Shown here: positions 1-6,511 of the stretch, piece by piece
How the letters are laid out: every line of letters starts with the position of its first letter
Position numbering within the stretch: position 1 is the stretch's first letter
Source: SURF-24 sp964537965
GTDB lineage: Bacteria > Bacteroidota > Ignavibacteria > Ignavibacteriales > SURF-24
Assembly: GCA_964537965.1 (NCBI GenBank)
Contig: CAZIDB010000022.1
Location: 1-31,191 of the forward strand
DNA length: 31,191 nt
Direction of reading: 5' to 3'
Made by a program: the position numbers and the translations under genes
The notes under the pieces: generated by a model
The model's input: the letters and a program-made list of their open reading frames with translations, nothing else
Databases searched by the model: none
What the model was told of the DNA's origin: nothing

Positions 1-520
1 TTTCGGGATCAGAATCATAAACACCATCTACTCTTGTGCCTTTCAGAATTGCCTGAGCTTCAATTTCAACTGCACGCAGAGCTGCAGCAGTATCGGTACT
101 AAAATACGGATGACCTGTACCGGCGCCAAATATTACAACTCTTCCTTTTTCAAGGTGTCTTATAGCACGCCGTCTTATATAAGGTTCAGCAATTTCTTCC
201 ATATGAATTGCAACCATCAACCTTGTATATATTCCGCTGTTCTCTAATGCATTCTGCAGCGCAAGCGAGTTTATAACAGTGGCAAGCATTCCCATCTGGT
301 CACCTGTAACACGGTCAATCCCCTGGTCGCCTGCGTTTAATCCTCTATAAATATTGCCGCCGCCGATAACAATACCAACCTGAACTCCGGCATCGTGAAT
401 TTTCTTAATTTCGGTAGCAAAAAAAGTAAGGACATCAGGATCGATACCGTGACCTTTTTTGCCCATTAAGGATTCACCGCTAAGCTTTAGGAGTATGCGT
501 TTGTACTTAATTTTTGTCAT
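1..520 (-). CDS. pyrH: UMP kinase (uridylate kinase), 5' part, cut by window edge
   Basis: Phosphorylates UMP to UDP with ATP in pyrimidine nucleotide synthesis; cytosolic, hexameric in the bacterial family. Reading the minus strand from the ATG at 520 gives 173 uninterrupted codons to the window edge. Visible family hallmarks are KLSGESLMG at residues 12-20, the glycine-rich VIGGGNIYRG at 51-60, DQMGMLATVINSLALQ at 74-89, and FGAGTGHPYFSTDTAA at 131-146, all characteristic of bacterial PyrH in the amino-acid kinase fold. About the last quarter (usual length 235-245 residues) lies outside. Only a weak Shine-Dalgarno (GAAAG) precedes the ATG. It follows rpsB-tsf, the common bacterial order, but a strong terminator separates it from tsf. 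Identification is from direct translation and is secure. Confidence 0.96.
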   Translation of the reverse strand, partial: MTKIKYKRILLKLSGESLMGKKGHGIDPDVLTFFATEIKKIHDAGVQVGIVIGGGNIYRGLNAGDQGIDRVTGDQMGMLATVINSLALQNALENSGIYTRLMVAIHMEEIAEPYIRRRAIRHLEKGRVVIFGAGTGHPYFSTDTAAALRAVEIEAQAILKGTRVDGVYDSDPE

Positions 521-540
521 TTTTTTACTTTCAAATTAAT

Positions 541-571
541 AAAAAAAAAGGTCTTATTAAAAGACCTTTTT
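541..571 (-). terminator. Rho-independent terminator after tsf, before pyrH
   Basis: Read on the minus strand, an 11-bp perfect stem (AAAAAGGTCTT / AAGACCTTTTT, 545-555 with 561-571) with a 5-nt loop is followed by an unbroken run of nine T residues. It sits between the tsf stop (576) and the pyrH start (520). The flanking A and T runs make it potentially bidirectional, but no plus-strand gene needs it. It implies that pyrH expression depends on partial read-through or on its own promoter in the 20-nt remainder. Confidence 0.85.
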
Positions 572-575
572 CAAT

Positions 576-1445
576 TTATTTTTTTTCATCACTAAGATGG
601 AATCTGTGGAAAAGAACAAGTTTGGATTCTACAGAATACTTCTTGTTATATTCCTTAAAAAGATCGCCGATTGTTTTGGCGTTGTCTTTAACAAAGGCCT
701 GTTCAAACAAGCAGTTTTCCTGATAGTATTTATTTAACTTACCAAGGGCAATTTTCTCTAAAATCTGTTCTGGTTTTCCTTCTTTTCTTGCAAGCTCTTT
801 ATAAATATCAAGTTCCTTTTCAATAAGAGTTTTATCAACCTCTTCACGGTAAACACAAATCGGTTTCATTGCGGCAACCTGCATTGCAACATCTTTTCCA
901 ATAGTAAAGATCTCATCAACGTTGCCTGCACCAACATTATCAATTTTAATAAGAACACCTAATTTTGAACCGTGATGAACGTAATCAACTAAAATACCTG
1001 TTTCAGATTTTTCAATAATAAATCTTGAAACCGTAATTTTTTCGCCGATCTTTCCTAATAAACTATCAAGTTCGTTAGAAAGAACTTTTCCATCCTGGGT
1101 TAAAGCAAGAAGTTCTTCAACTGTCTTTGGAGCCTGTGCAACAATAGCGTCTAAAACTAATTTGGAGAAGCAAATAAAATCATCACTCTTTGCAACGAAA
1201 TCAGTTTCGCAGTTAACTTCAACCATATAGGCAGTTTTCTTATCATCTGATATCTGTGTAAGAATAAGACCTTCGTTAGTTGTTCTTTCTGCTCTTTTAG
1301 CAGCAACTGTAGCACCTTTCTTTCTTAAAATATCAATTGCTTTATCAAAGTCACCATCGGATTCTGTAAGAGCTTTCTTACAGTCCATCATACCGGCGCC
1401 GGTTTTCTCTCTTAATAATTTTACTTGATCTGCACTAATCGCCAT
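576..1445 (-). CDS. tsf: Translation elongation factor Ts
   Basis: Guanine-nucleotide exchange factor that regenerates EF-Tu-GTP; cytosolic. The 289-residue product begins MAISADQVKLLREKTGAGMM, the N-terminal UBA-like module that contacts EF-Tu, followed by DCKKALTES at 21-29 and the diagnostic TDFVAKSDDF at 81-90 at the start of the core domain. Length matches the full-size (non-mitochondrial, non-short) family form of about 280-290 residues. The ATG at 1445 is preceded by AGGAA about six bases upstream, fixing the start. It follows rpsB by 15 bp, so the two are surely co-transcribed; the conserved rpsB-tsf pair is seen across bacteria. A strong terminator follows. No oddities. Confidence 0.97.
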   Translation of the reverse strand: MAISADQVKLLREKTGAGMMDCKKALTESDGDFDKAIDILRKKGATVAAKRAERTTNEGLILTQISDDKKTAYMVEVNCETDFVAKSDDFICFSKLVLDAIVAQAPKTVEELLALTQDGKVLSNELDSLLGKIGEKITVSRFIIEKSETGILVDYVHHGSKLGVLIKIDNVGAGNVDEIFTIGKDVAMQVAAMKPICVYREEVDKTLIEKELDIYKELARKEGKPEQILEKIALGKLNKYYQENCLFEQAFVKDNAKTIGDLFKEYNKKYSVESKLVLFHRFHLSDEKK

Positions 1446-1460
1446 TTTAAATTCCTACTT

Positions 1461-2339
1461 TTATTCTGATTTATCTTTCTGTTCACTTTCGGTTTGTTTG
1501 TGTTCAACCGGTTTATTTTCAATTTCTCTCTGTTGTCCTCTTTCTCTTCTGTGAGGTTTGCTTTCTTTTACTTCCTTAGGCTGCAACTTTTCTTCTTCTT
1601 CTTTTTCTTTTCTTATTCTTTCTTTTTCAGCAGCTTCCTGTGCTCTTAATTCTTTTGCTCTTGCTAAACCATCCATAACCGCATCCGACATAACTTTTGA
1701 TATGATTTCGATTGTTTTAACTGCGTCATCATTTGCAGGAATTAAGTAATCGACAATATCAGGATCACAGTTTGTATCAACTATAGCAAAAACAGGGACG
1801 TTCAATCTTTTAGCTTCTGCAACGGCAATTGCTTCTTTTTTAATATCAACGATGAACAACGCACCGGGCAATTTATTCATTGTTTCAACACCGTCAAGAA
1901 CTTTTCTTAGTTTATCTTTCTCTCTTGTAAGGAAAAGTCTTTCTTTCTTTGTTATCTTCTCGAAAGTACCATCGCTCTCCATTTTTTCAATATTGGTTAA
2001 GCGTTTAATACTTTTTCTGATAGTGGAGAAGTTAGTAAGCATTCCACCCAGCCATCTTTCACTAACCCAGTTCTGCTCACATTTTTTTGCTTCAGTTGCA
2101 ATAATGTCTTTAGCTTGTTTTTTAGTACCAACAAACATCACTTTTTTGCCTTCAGCAACAACGTCACTTAATTTTTGAGCAGCATCGGCTAAAAGTGTTT
2201 TTGTTTTTTTCAAATCAATTATATGAATCCCGTTCTTTTCCATAAAGATATATGGTTTCATTTTGGGATTCCAGCGGCGTGTCAAATGCCCAAAGTGGGC
2301 ACCGGCTTCAATTAAGTCGGTTACATCGATTTTTTTCAT
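1461..2339 (-). CDS. rpsB: 30S ribosomal protein S2
   Basis: S2 joins the small subunit late and anchors S1 near the mRNA exit region. The open frame extends to 2366, but the ATG at 2339 (MKKIDVTDLIEAGAHFGHLTRRWNP) has AGGAAGG 5-6 bases upstream and matches the usual S2 N-terminus, so it is chosen (292 residues). Family motifs visible include GAHFGHLTRRWNPKMKPYI, FVGTKKQAKDII, WLGGMLTNFSTIRKS and the C-terminal region PVFAIVDTNCDPD...IPANDDA. Beyond the usual end near residue 235 there is an extension of about 55 residues that is almost entirely charged (runs of KE and EE, then K/E/Q-rich), likely disordered. It leads the rpsB-tsf pair; the upstream gap carries a hairpin close to the ribosome-binding site. 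Confidence 0.96.
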   Translation of the reverse strand: MKKIDVTDLIEAGAHFGHLTRRWNPKMKPYIFMEKNGIHIIDLKKTKTLLADAAQKLSDVVAEGKKVMFVGTKKQAKDIIATEAKKCEQNWVSERWLGGMLTNFSTIRKSIKRLTNIEKMESDGTFEKITKKERLFLTREKDKLRKVLDGVETMNKLPGALFIVDIKKEAIAVAEAKRLNVPVFAIVDTNCDPDIVDYLIPANDDAVKTIEIISKVMSDAVMDGLARAKELRAQEAAEKERIRKEKEEEEKLQPKEVKESKPHRRERGQQREIENKPVEHKQTESEQKDKSE

Positions 2340-2357
2340 GTTTTCCTTCCTGTTTTT

Positions 2358-2377
2358 CCTGCCCATTTACGGGCAGG
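2358..2377 (-). promoter_or_regulatory. Hairpin in rpsB leader (7-bp perfect inverted repeat)
   Basis: CCTGCCC (2358-2364) and GGGCAGG (2371-2377) form a perfect 7-bp GC-rich stem with a 6-base loop, in an otherwise AT-rich leader. On the transcript the stem ends about 19 bases before the rpsB start, immediately upstream of the ribosome-binding site. It has no T-run, so it is not a classic terminator. It could be an S2 autoregulatory structure or a small mobile palindrome; the sequence alone does not decide. Confidence 0.5.
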
Positions 2378-2435
2378 CTTCTACCTTTTTCAACTTTACC
2401 TAAATCCGCATTAAGCGAGACACAGTCGGTAAATC

Positions 2436-2443
2436 CAAAAGTA
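2436..2443 (-). promoter_or_regulatory. Candidate -7 promoter box (TACTTTTG) for rpsB-tsf
   Basis: In the 129-bp gap between rpsI and rpsB the minus strand carries TACTTTTG, an exact match to the TAnnTTTG -7 element known from Bacteroidota housekeeping promoters. I see no convincing -33 TTTG at the right distance. It would give a leader of about 90 nt containing the 2358-2377 hairpin and a possible outer pairing of TTTACC with GGTAAA. Confidence 0.35.
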
Positions 2444-2468
2444 TGAATGATTAAATAATTTATTAAGA

Positions 2469-2855
2469 TTATCTCTTAGAGAATTGAAATCTCTTTCTTG
2501 CTTTCGGTCTTCCGTATTTTTTACGTTCAACCATTCTTGGATCTCTTGTTAAGTATCCTTCAACTTTCAGTGCAGATCTGAATTCCGGATTTACACCTTC
2601 AAGCGCTCTTGCAACACCAAGCCTTATTGCCTGTGACTGACCTGTTGTACCACCACCATTTACATTAACAATAACATCAAACTTACCTAACATATCTGTT
2701 GATTTTAACGGAGAAACTATATCATCTCTATGAATCTGAAGCGGGAATGCATTTTCAAATTCTCTATCGTTAACGGTAATTTTACCGTTTCCATTTCTAA
2801 GTATTACTCTTGCAACAGATCTTTTTCTTCTACCGACATAAATTTTATCTATCAT
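2469..2855 (-). CDS. rpsI: 30S ribosomal protein S9
   Basis: S9 sits in the head of the small subunit, its C-terminal tail reaching the P-site tRNA. The product has 128 residues: IYVGRRKRSVARV near the N-terminus, GGGTTGQSQAIRLGVARAL in the centre and the typical basic C-terminus ending RKKYGRPKARKRFQFSKR, with the invariant final Lys-Arg. The frame can be opened one codon earlier at a TTG, but the ATG at 2855 has GGAGT five bases upstream and gives the normal length. It begins 11 bp after the rplM stop, the conserved rplM-rpsI pair. Confidence 0.96.
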   Translation of the reverse strand: MIDKIYVGRRKRSVARVILRNGNGKITVNDREFENAFPLQIHRDDIVSPLKSTDMLGKFDVIVNVNGGGTTGQSQAIRLGVARALEGVNPEFRSALKVEGYLTRDPRMVERKKYGRPKARKRFQFSKR

Positions 2856-2866
2856 CAATTACTCCA

Positions 2867-3292
2867 TTATAAACTAATTGGTTCTGGTTTCTGAGCCTGA
2901 TGCGGATGAGTTTCACCGGCATATACTTTTAATTTTTTAATCAGGTGCTTTCCTAATCTTGTTTTCGGAAGCATTCCTTTAACAGCATTTTCAATAACTA
3001 CGGTAGGATTTTTTTCAATCAACTCAGAAAAACTTCTAATTTTAGCGCCACCAGGGTAGCCTGAATAGTGGAAATAAGTTTTCTGAGATTCGCGTTTTCC
3101 CGTTAATCTTATCTTTTCAGCATTAAGCACAATAACAAAATCACCTGTATCCGTGTTAGGAGTAAAAATCGGTTTTTGTTTACCGCGGATAATGCTTGCG
3201 ACTTTAGCTGCCAATCTACCTAAAACTTGGTCCTTTGCATCTACTATATACCAATTTTTAGCAGCATCTTCTGTCCGTATAAATCTGGTCAT
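2867..3292 (-). CDS. rplM: 50S ribosomal protein L13
   Basis: L13 is an early-assembling large-subunit protein. Family signatures seen: WYIVDAKDQVLGRLAAKVASIIRGK, the TGDFVIVLNAEKIRLTGKR core, YFHYSGYPGG, and the MLPKTRLGKHLIKKLKVYAG motif, ending HPHQAQKP. I chose the ATG at 3292 (141 residues; MTRFIRTEDAAKNW), which has AGGA six bases upstream. A second plausible start is the in-frame GTG at 3307 (five residues more), which has a perfect GGAGG eight bases upstream (3316-3320); sequence alone does not settle which is used. The still longer frame to 3340 overlaps the leader hairpin and is unlikely. It heads the rplM-rpsI operon. Confidence 0.95.
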   Translation of the reverse strand: MTRFIRTEDAAKNWYIVDAKDQVLGRLAAKVASIIRGKQKPIFTPNTDTGDFVIVLNAEKIRLTGKRESQKTYFHYSGYPGGAKIRSFSELIEKNPTVVIENAVKGMLPKTRLGKHLIKKLKVYAGETHPHQAQKPEPISL

Positions 3293-3315
3293 TTTTTCCT
3301 GTTTCACAAAAAAAT

Positions 3316-3337
3316 CCTCCAAGAATATATAATTCTT
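3316..3337 (-). promoter_or_regulatory. rplM leader: hairpin abutting a GGAGG ribosome-binding site
   Basis: On the minus strand AAGAAT...ATTCTT (3332-3337 paired with 3321-3326, 5-nt loop) ends exactly where GGAGG begins (3316-3320). The GGAGG is spaced eight bases from an in-frame GTG (3305-3307), while the ATG at 3292 has its own weaker AGGA. Leaders of rplM that bind a ribosomal protein are known from Bacteroidia (L13-Bacteroidia motif); whether this short stem belongs to that class cannot be judged here. Confidence 0.4.
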
Positions 3338-3353
3338 CAAAAAAAAGTTTTTA

Positions 3354-3382
3354 AACTTAATGCCGAAAGGTCAGAAAGTCAA
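3354..3382 (-). promoter_or_regulatory. Candidate promoter of rplM-rpsI
   Basis: On the minus strand TTGACT (3377-3382) is followed after exactly 17 bases by TAAGTT (3354-3359, extending to TAAGTTTA). This fits both a classical -35/-10 arrangement and the Bacteroidota-like TAnnTTT core. It lies about 60 bases upstream of the rplM ATG, in the only sizable gap before the operon. Confidence 0.5.
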
Positions 3383-3424
3383 GAATTTTAATTAGTTAAT
3401 AAAGTTTTTGGTTTTTTTATGTTA

Positions 3425-4141
3425 CTAAAACCAGGAGTCTGATCCGAAATGAAATGAATTAACCATCGCAAAAAACACCGGTTTGAAGTTGTCAAAATTT
3501 CGTTTTCCTTTCATAATAAGCTTAAATGTAAAATCATATTCGGTTTCAGTCCTAATATATAAAACCTGAGAAATCTGATCTTCTAATTCTTCCGGCTCAT
3601 TATAGAACCCTGTAAAATTTTTGAATTTGTAAGAATACTTAAACTTTTGCGGATTAAAATAATATTTGTCAGTTACCTCCAGGTGAATATACGGGGGCGG
3701 ATCAAAAGTACCTTCGGTAGCCCAAAATGTAACCCCATCCAATTTCTTTTTATTTTGTTGATCAAGATATACCCATCCAACCGGATAACGGATTTTTACA
3801 TTCAGGGTTTTTTCAGTGTAAACCTGGTTTAACGTTGATGTGTCGGAACCGGCAGCATCTAACAGAAAAGAGTTTCCACTGTCTTTGCTTTCATCTTCTA
3901 CAGTTTGCTGCTCATCCGGCAATGGATTCTCTTCATTATTTTTACTTTCATATTCCTTTTCCAGTTTCGAAATGTCAGGTGATGAAATTCCCTGGACAGT
4001 GGACAAAACCACATAGCCGGACTGTTCAAAATTCTCCTTGAATAAATTAGATAATACAAAAGCGATTAAAACAAAACTGAGATGAATCAGGATTGATAAT
4101 AACATACTTAAGTACAAATTACTGTTTTCTTCTTTATTCAA
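3425..4141 (-). CDS. Membrane-anchored protein of unknown function
   Basis: Not recognised. The 238-residue frame has one N-terminal hydrophobic segment (SMLLSILIHLSFVLIAFVLS, about residues 12-31), an acidic and polar linker to about residue 105, and a C-terminal globular part of about 125 residues (roughly 110-235). The latter, with IRYPVGWVYLD near its start and FFAMVNSFHF at its end, recalls the PsbP/lipoprotein-type fold of short secreted domains; that is a resemblance only. A single anchor followed by a soluble domain suggests a periplasmic domain tethered to the inner membrane. The start is uncertain: the frame opens with TTG at 4141, and an internal ATG at 4105 would still include the anchor; neither has a good Shine-Dalgarno. 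It is divergent from the SDR gene and isolated from the ribosomal operon. Confidence 0.75.
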   Translation of the reverse strand: MNKEENSNLYLSMLLSILIHLSFVLIAFVLSNLFKENFEQSGYVVLSTVQGISSPDISKLEKEYESKNNEENPLPDEQQTVEDESKDSGNSFLLDAAGSDTSTLNQVYTEKTLNVKIRYPVGWVYLDQQNKKKLDGVTFWATEGTFDPPPYIHLEVTDKYYFNPQKFKYSYKFKNFTGFYNEPEELEDQISQVLYIRTETEYDFTFKLIMKGKRNFDNFKPVFFAMVNSFHFGSDSWF

Positions 4142-4175
4142 AATTATAATTCATTTTTATCACTGTGAAAAATTA

Positions 4176-4183
4176 TAACTTTG
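4176..4183 (+). promoter_or_regulatory. Candidate -7 box (TAACTTTG) upstream of the SDR gene
   Basis: An exact TAnnTTTG match on the plus strand, about 93 bases before the ATG at 4276, in the divergent intergenic region. No clear -33 partner is seen. The remainder of the leader up to the GAGG at 4267-4270 has no obvious structure. Confidence 0.3.
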
Positions 4184-4275
4184 CTCCCCGATTATCAATA
4201 GAAAATACTTTCTATTCTTTTAGGCTTGATACAATTTTCTTATTTTTTGGCTTCAAATTTCAAATTGAGGTAATT

Positions 4276-5313
4276 ATGAATTTCCTTATAACCGGCGGTT
4301 CCGGATTTTTAGGAATTAATCTTGTTCGTTACTTGGTAAACAAAGGACATGATGTTTCATCGCTTGATATTGCCGAATTTGATTATCCTGATATGAAGGA
4401 TAAAATTAAAATTTACAAAGGTGATATCAGAGACAAGAAGTTTGTTTCTGAAATTATGCCGGGGACAGATATTGTTATTCATACTGCGGCTGCATTACCA
4501 CTTTACCCGGAGAAGGAAATATTTTCAACCGACATTGATGGAACAGGAATTTTACTTAGCGAAGCGTACAAAAATAACATTACAAGATTTGTACATATTT
4601 CGTCAACCGCTGTTTACGGTATTCCTGATCATCATCCGCTTTATGAGGATGATAAACTTGATGGCGTTGGTCCTTACGGCAAAGCAAAAATACTTGCGGA
4701 AGATGTCTGTCTTGAATATCGTAAAAAAGGAATGTGCGTGCCGGTTATAAGACCGAAATCATTTATTGGACCTGAAAGACTTGGAGTGTTTGCATTATTT
4801 TATGATTGGGCAAAAGACGGTCATGGTTTTCCAATGATTGGTAAAGGCAATAATCGTTACCAGCTTTTAGATGTTGAAGACCTTTGCGACGCCACTTATT
4901 TGTGCTGTACTTTAGATGAAAAAATTGTGAATGATACTTTTAACATCGGGGCAAAAGATTTTACAACAATGAAAGAAGATTACCAGGCTGTACTTGATGA
5001 AGCAGGATTCGGAAAGAAAATTGTAGGTCTGCCGGAAAAGCCAATTATATTAACTTTAAAATTTCTCGAAGCATTAAAACTTTCACCGCTTTATAAATGG
5101 GTGTATGAGACTGCTTCAAAGGATTCTTTTGTTTCAATTGAAAAAGCGGAAAAGATACTTGGCTTCAAACCAAAATATTCAAATAAGGATGCGTTAGTTA
5201 GAAATTACAAATGGTACCTTGAAAATCTTGACCAATTTAAAAATCAAACCGGGATTTCTCATAGGGTTCCGTGGAAGCAGGGTATTTTAAAACTTGCAAA
5301 GATTTTCTTTTAA
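4276..5313 (+). CDS. NAD-dependent epimerase/dehydratase (extended SDR)
   Basis: A 345-residue extended short-chain dehydrogenase/reductase. The frame opens at 4165, but the ATG at 4276 has GAGG five bases upstream and starts directly with the Rossmann motif (MNFLITGGSGFLG, glycines at 7, 8, 10 and 13). Asp31 at the end of strand 2 suggests NAD preference. The catalytic Ser/Thr region is SSTAVYG (109-115) and the Tyr-x-x-x-Lys pair is Y134/K138. Family members act as nucleotide-sugar epimerases, 4,6-dehydratases or 3-beta-hydroxysteroid-type dehydrogenases; the C-terminal substrate domain does not let me name the substrate. No signal peptide; cytosolic. It stands 87 bp before the deoxyhypusine-synthase-like gene in the same orientation, which seems to have its own promoter. 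Confidence 0.88.
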   Translation: MNFLITGGSGFLGINLVRYLVNKGHDVSSLDIAEFDYPDMKDKIKIYKGDIRDKKFVSEIMPGTDIVIHTAAALPLYPEKEIFSTDIDGTGILLSEAYKNNITRFVHISSTAVYGIPDHHPLYEDDKLDGVGPYGKAKILAEDVCLEYRKKGMCVPVIRPKSFIGPERLGVFALFYDWAKDGHGFPMIGKGNNRYQLLDVEDLCDATYLCCTLDEKIVNDTFNIGAKDFTTMKEDYQAVLDEAGFGKKIVGLPEKPIILTLKFLEALKLSPLYKWVYETASKDSFVSIEKAEKILGFKPKYSNKDALVRNYKWYLENLDQFKNQTGISHRVPWKQGILKLAKIFF

Positions 5314-5359
5314 TTAATACTGCAGTAAATAATTTGATTTATATTTTATCTTGGTTGCG

Positions 5360-5367
5360 TATATTTG
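5360..5367 (+). promoter_or_regulatory. Candidate -7 promoter box (TATATTTG)
   Basis: An exact TAnnTTTG element 34 bases before the ATG of the deoxyhypusine-synthase-like gene, followed by a clear AGGAGA ribosome-binding site (5385-5390). A TTTG occurs 23 bases upstream, slightly farther than the 19-21 expected for Bacteroidota promoters. Confidence 0.45.
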
Positions 5368-5400
5368 TAACAGAAAAATAAAACAGGAGAAAATAAAAAA

Positions 5401-6444
5401 ATGCCACAGAAAAAAGATTTTCTGAAAGACATTGTTAAACACATAGATATTAAACAACACAATGTTGTTCAGCTCGTAGATTCTATGGAAAAGATGGCTT
5501 TCTCTGCGCGGGATTTAAATAGAGCCGCACAGATTTACGAAAGAATGCTTTCTGATAAAGATTGCACAGTTATATTAACTTTAGCCGGAAGTCTATTTAG
5601 TGCAGGATTAAAAAAAGTTGTTTATGATCTTATTTCTAATAATATGATTGATGCTGTTGTTTCAACAGGCGCTATAATGGTTGACCAGGATTTCTTCGAG
5701 GCACTTGGTTTTAAGCATTACCTCGGTACACCTTTTAGTGATGATAATGTTTTAAGAGAACTTCACATTGACAGAATTTATGATACTTATATTGATGAAG
5801 ATGAATTAAGAGTTTGCGATGAAACAACCGCTAAAATATTTGATTCACTTGAACCTCGTCCGTATTCTTCGCGTGAATTATTATGGGAATTCGGAAAGTA
5901 TCTTGAAATGAACGGTGGTCCGAAAGCAGATGACAGCGTTGTTTATGCCGCATATAAAAATAATGTTCCGATTTTTGTACCTGCATTTTCTGATTGCTCG
6001 GCCGGATTTGGAATTATAATGCACCAGGTTGCTCATCCTGATAAACACGTATCTATCGATTCAGGGAAAGATTTTCTGGAATTAACCCAGATAAAATTGA
6101 ACAGTAAAGAAACGGGAATCTTTATGGTCGGCGGCGGTGTGCCTAAGAATTTTACACAGGATATTGTTGTTGCTGCAGATATTCTTCAGGAAGATGCACC
6201 GATGCATAAGTATGCTGTTCAGATTACTGTTGCTGATGTTAGAGACGGAGCTTTATCAAGCTCAACATTAAAAGAAGCCAGTTCCTGGGGTAAAGTAGAA
6301 ACTACTTTTGAACAAATGGTCTACTCTGAAGCTACTATTGCAATGCCTTTAATTACGGGCTATGCATATCATAAAGGTGTTTGGAAAAACAGGGAAGCAA
6401 GAGAATGCCAGAAATTATTTCTAAAACAATCTGCACAAGTATAG
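5401..6444 (+). CDS. Deoxyhypusine synthase-like protein
   Basis: A 347-residue member of the deoxyhypusine synthase family, which in eukaryotes and archaea transfers the aminobutyl group of spermidine to a lysine of eIF5A using NAD. Seen: the LTLAGSLFSAGLKKV segment (about 59-73), VVSTGAIMVDQDF near 86-98, the NNVPIFVPAFSDCSAGFGI region, the GGGVPKNF cofactor-site motif, and SSWGKV, whose lysine near residue 298 aligns with the catalytic lysine of the human enzyme. Bacteria have EF-P rather than eIF5A, so the native acceptor is unclear; polyamine (for example homospermidine) synthesis is an alternative. AGGAGA precedes the ATG. The gene ends against a palindromic repeat and converges with the minus-strand locus. 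Confidence 0.92.
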   Translation: MPQKKDFLKDIVKHIDIKQHNVVQLVDSMEKMAFSARDLNRAAQIYERMLSDKDCTVILTLAGSLFSAGLKKVVYDLISNNMIDAVVSTGAIMVDQDFFEALGFKHYLGTPFSDDNVLRELHIDRIYDTYIDEDELRVCDETTAKIFDSLEPRPYSSRELLWEFGKYLEMNGGPKADDSVVYAAYKNNVPIFVPAFSDCSAGFGIIMHQVAHPDKHVSIDSGKDFLELTQIKLNSKETGIFMVGGGVPKNFTQDIVVAADILQEDAPMHKYAVQITVADVRDGALSSSTLKEASSWGKVETTFEQMVYSEATIAMPLITGYAYHKGVWKNREARECQKLFLKQSAQV

Positions 6445-6452
6445 TATAAAAT

Positions 6453-6504
6453 CTTTGCAAACTAGCGTCTTTGTGGTAAGACTGACCGCAAAGGCGCTAA
6501 GGCG
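6453..6504. repeat. Dispersed palindromic repeat, copy 1 (intergenic)
   Basis: A 15-bp imperfect palindrome: TAGCGTCTTTGTGGT (6463-6477) and ACCGCAAAGGCGCTA (6485-6499) pair with two G-T wobbles around a 7-base loop, with flanking CTTTGCAAA and AGGCG. The blocks TAGCGTCTTTGTG and ACCGCAAAGG(C/T)GCTAAGGC recur at 23060-23113 in the same orientation. It fills the gap between two convergent genes and could fold in RNA from either strand, but there is no T-run, so terminator function is only possible. Confidence 0.8.
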
Positions 6505-6511
6505 TTATAAA

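Noticed and set aside
1558..2178. Plus-strand open frames of 63 and 108 residues opposite rpsB
   Set aside because: They mirror the rpsB codon pattern, have no ribosome-binding site and no family features; antisense shadows of a certain gene.
4421..4750. 109-residue plus-strand frame inside the SDR gene
   Set aside because: Lies wholly in another frame of a well-supported enzyme and shows no protein-like features.
5321..5336. TACTGCAGTA palindrome after the SDR gene as a terminator
   Set aside because: Self-complementary over 10 bases with no loop and no following T-run; more likely chance.
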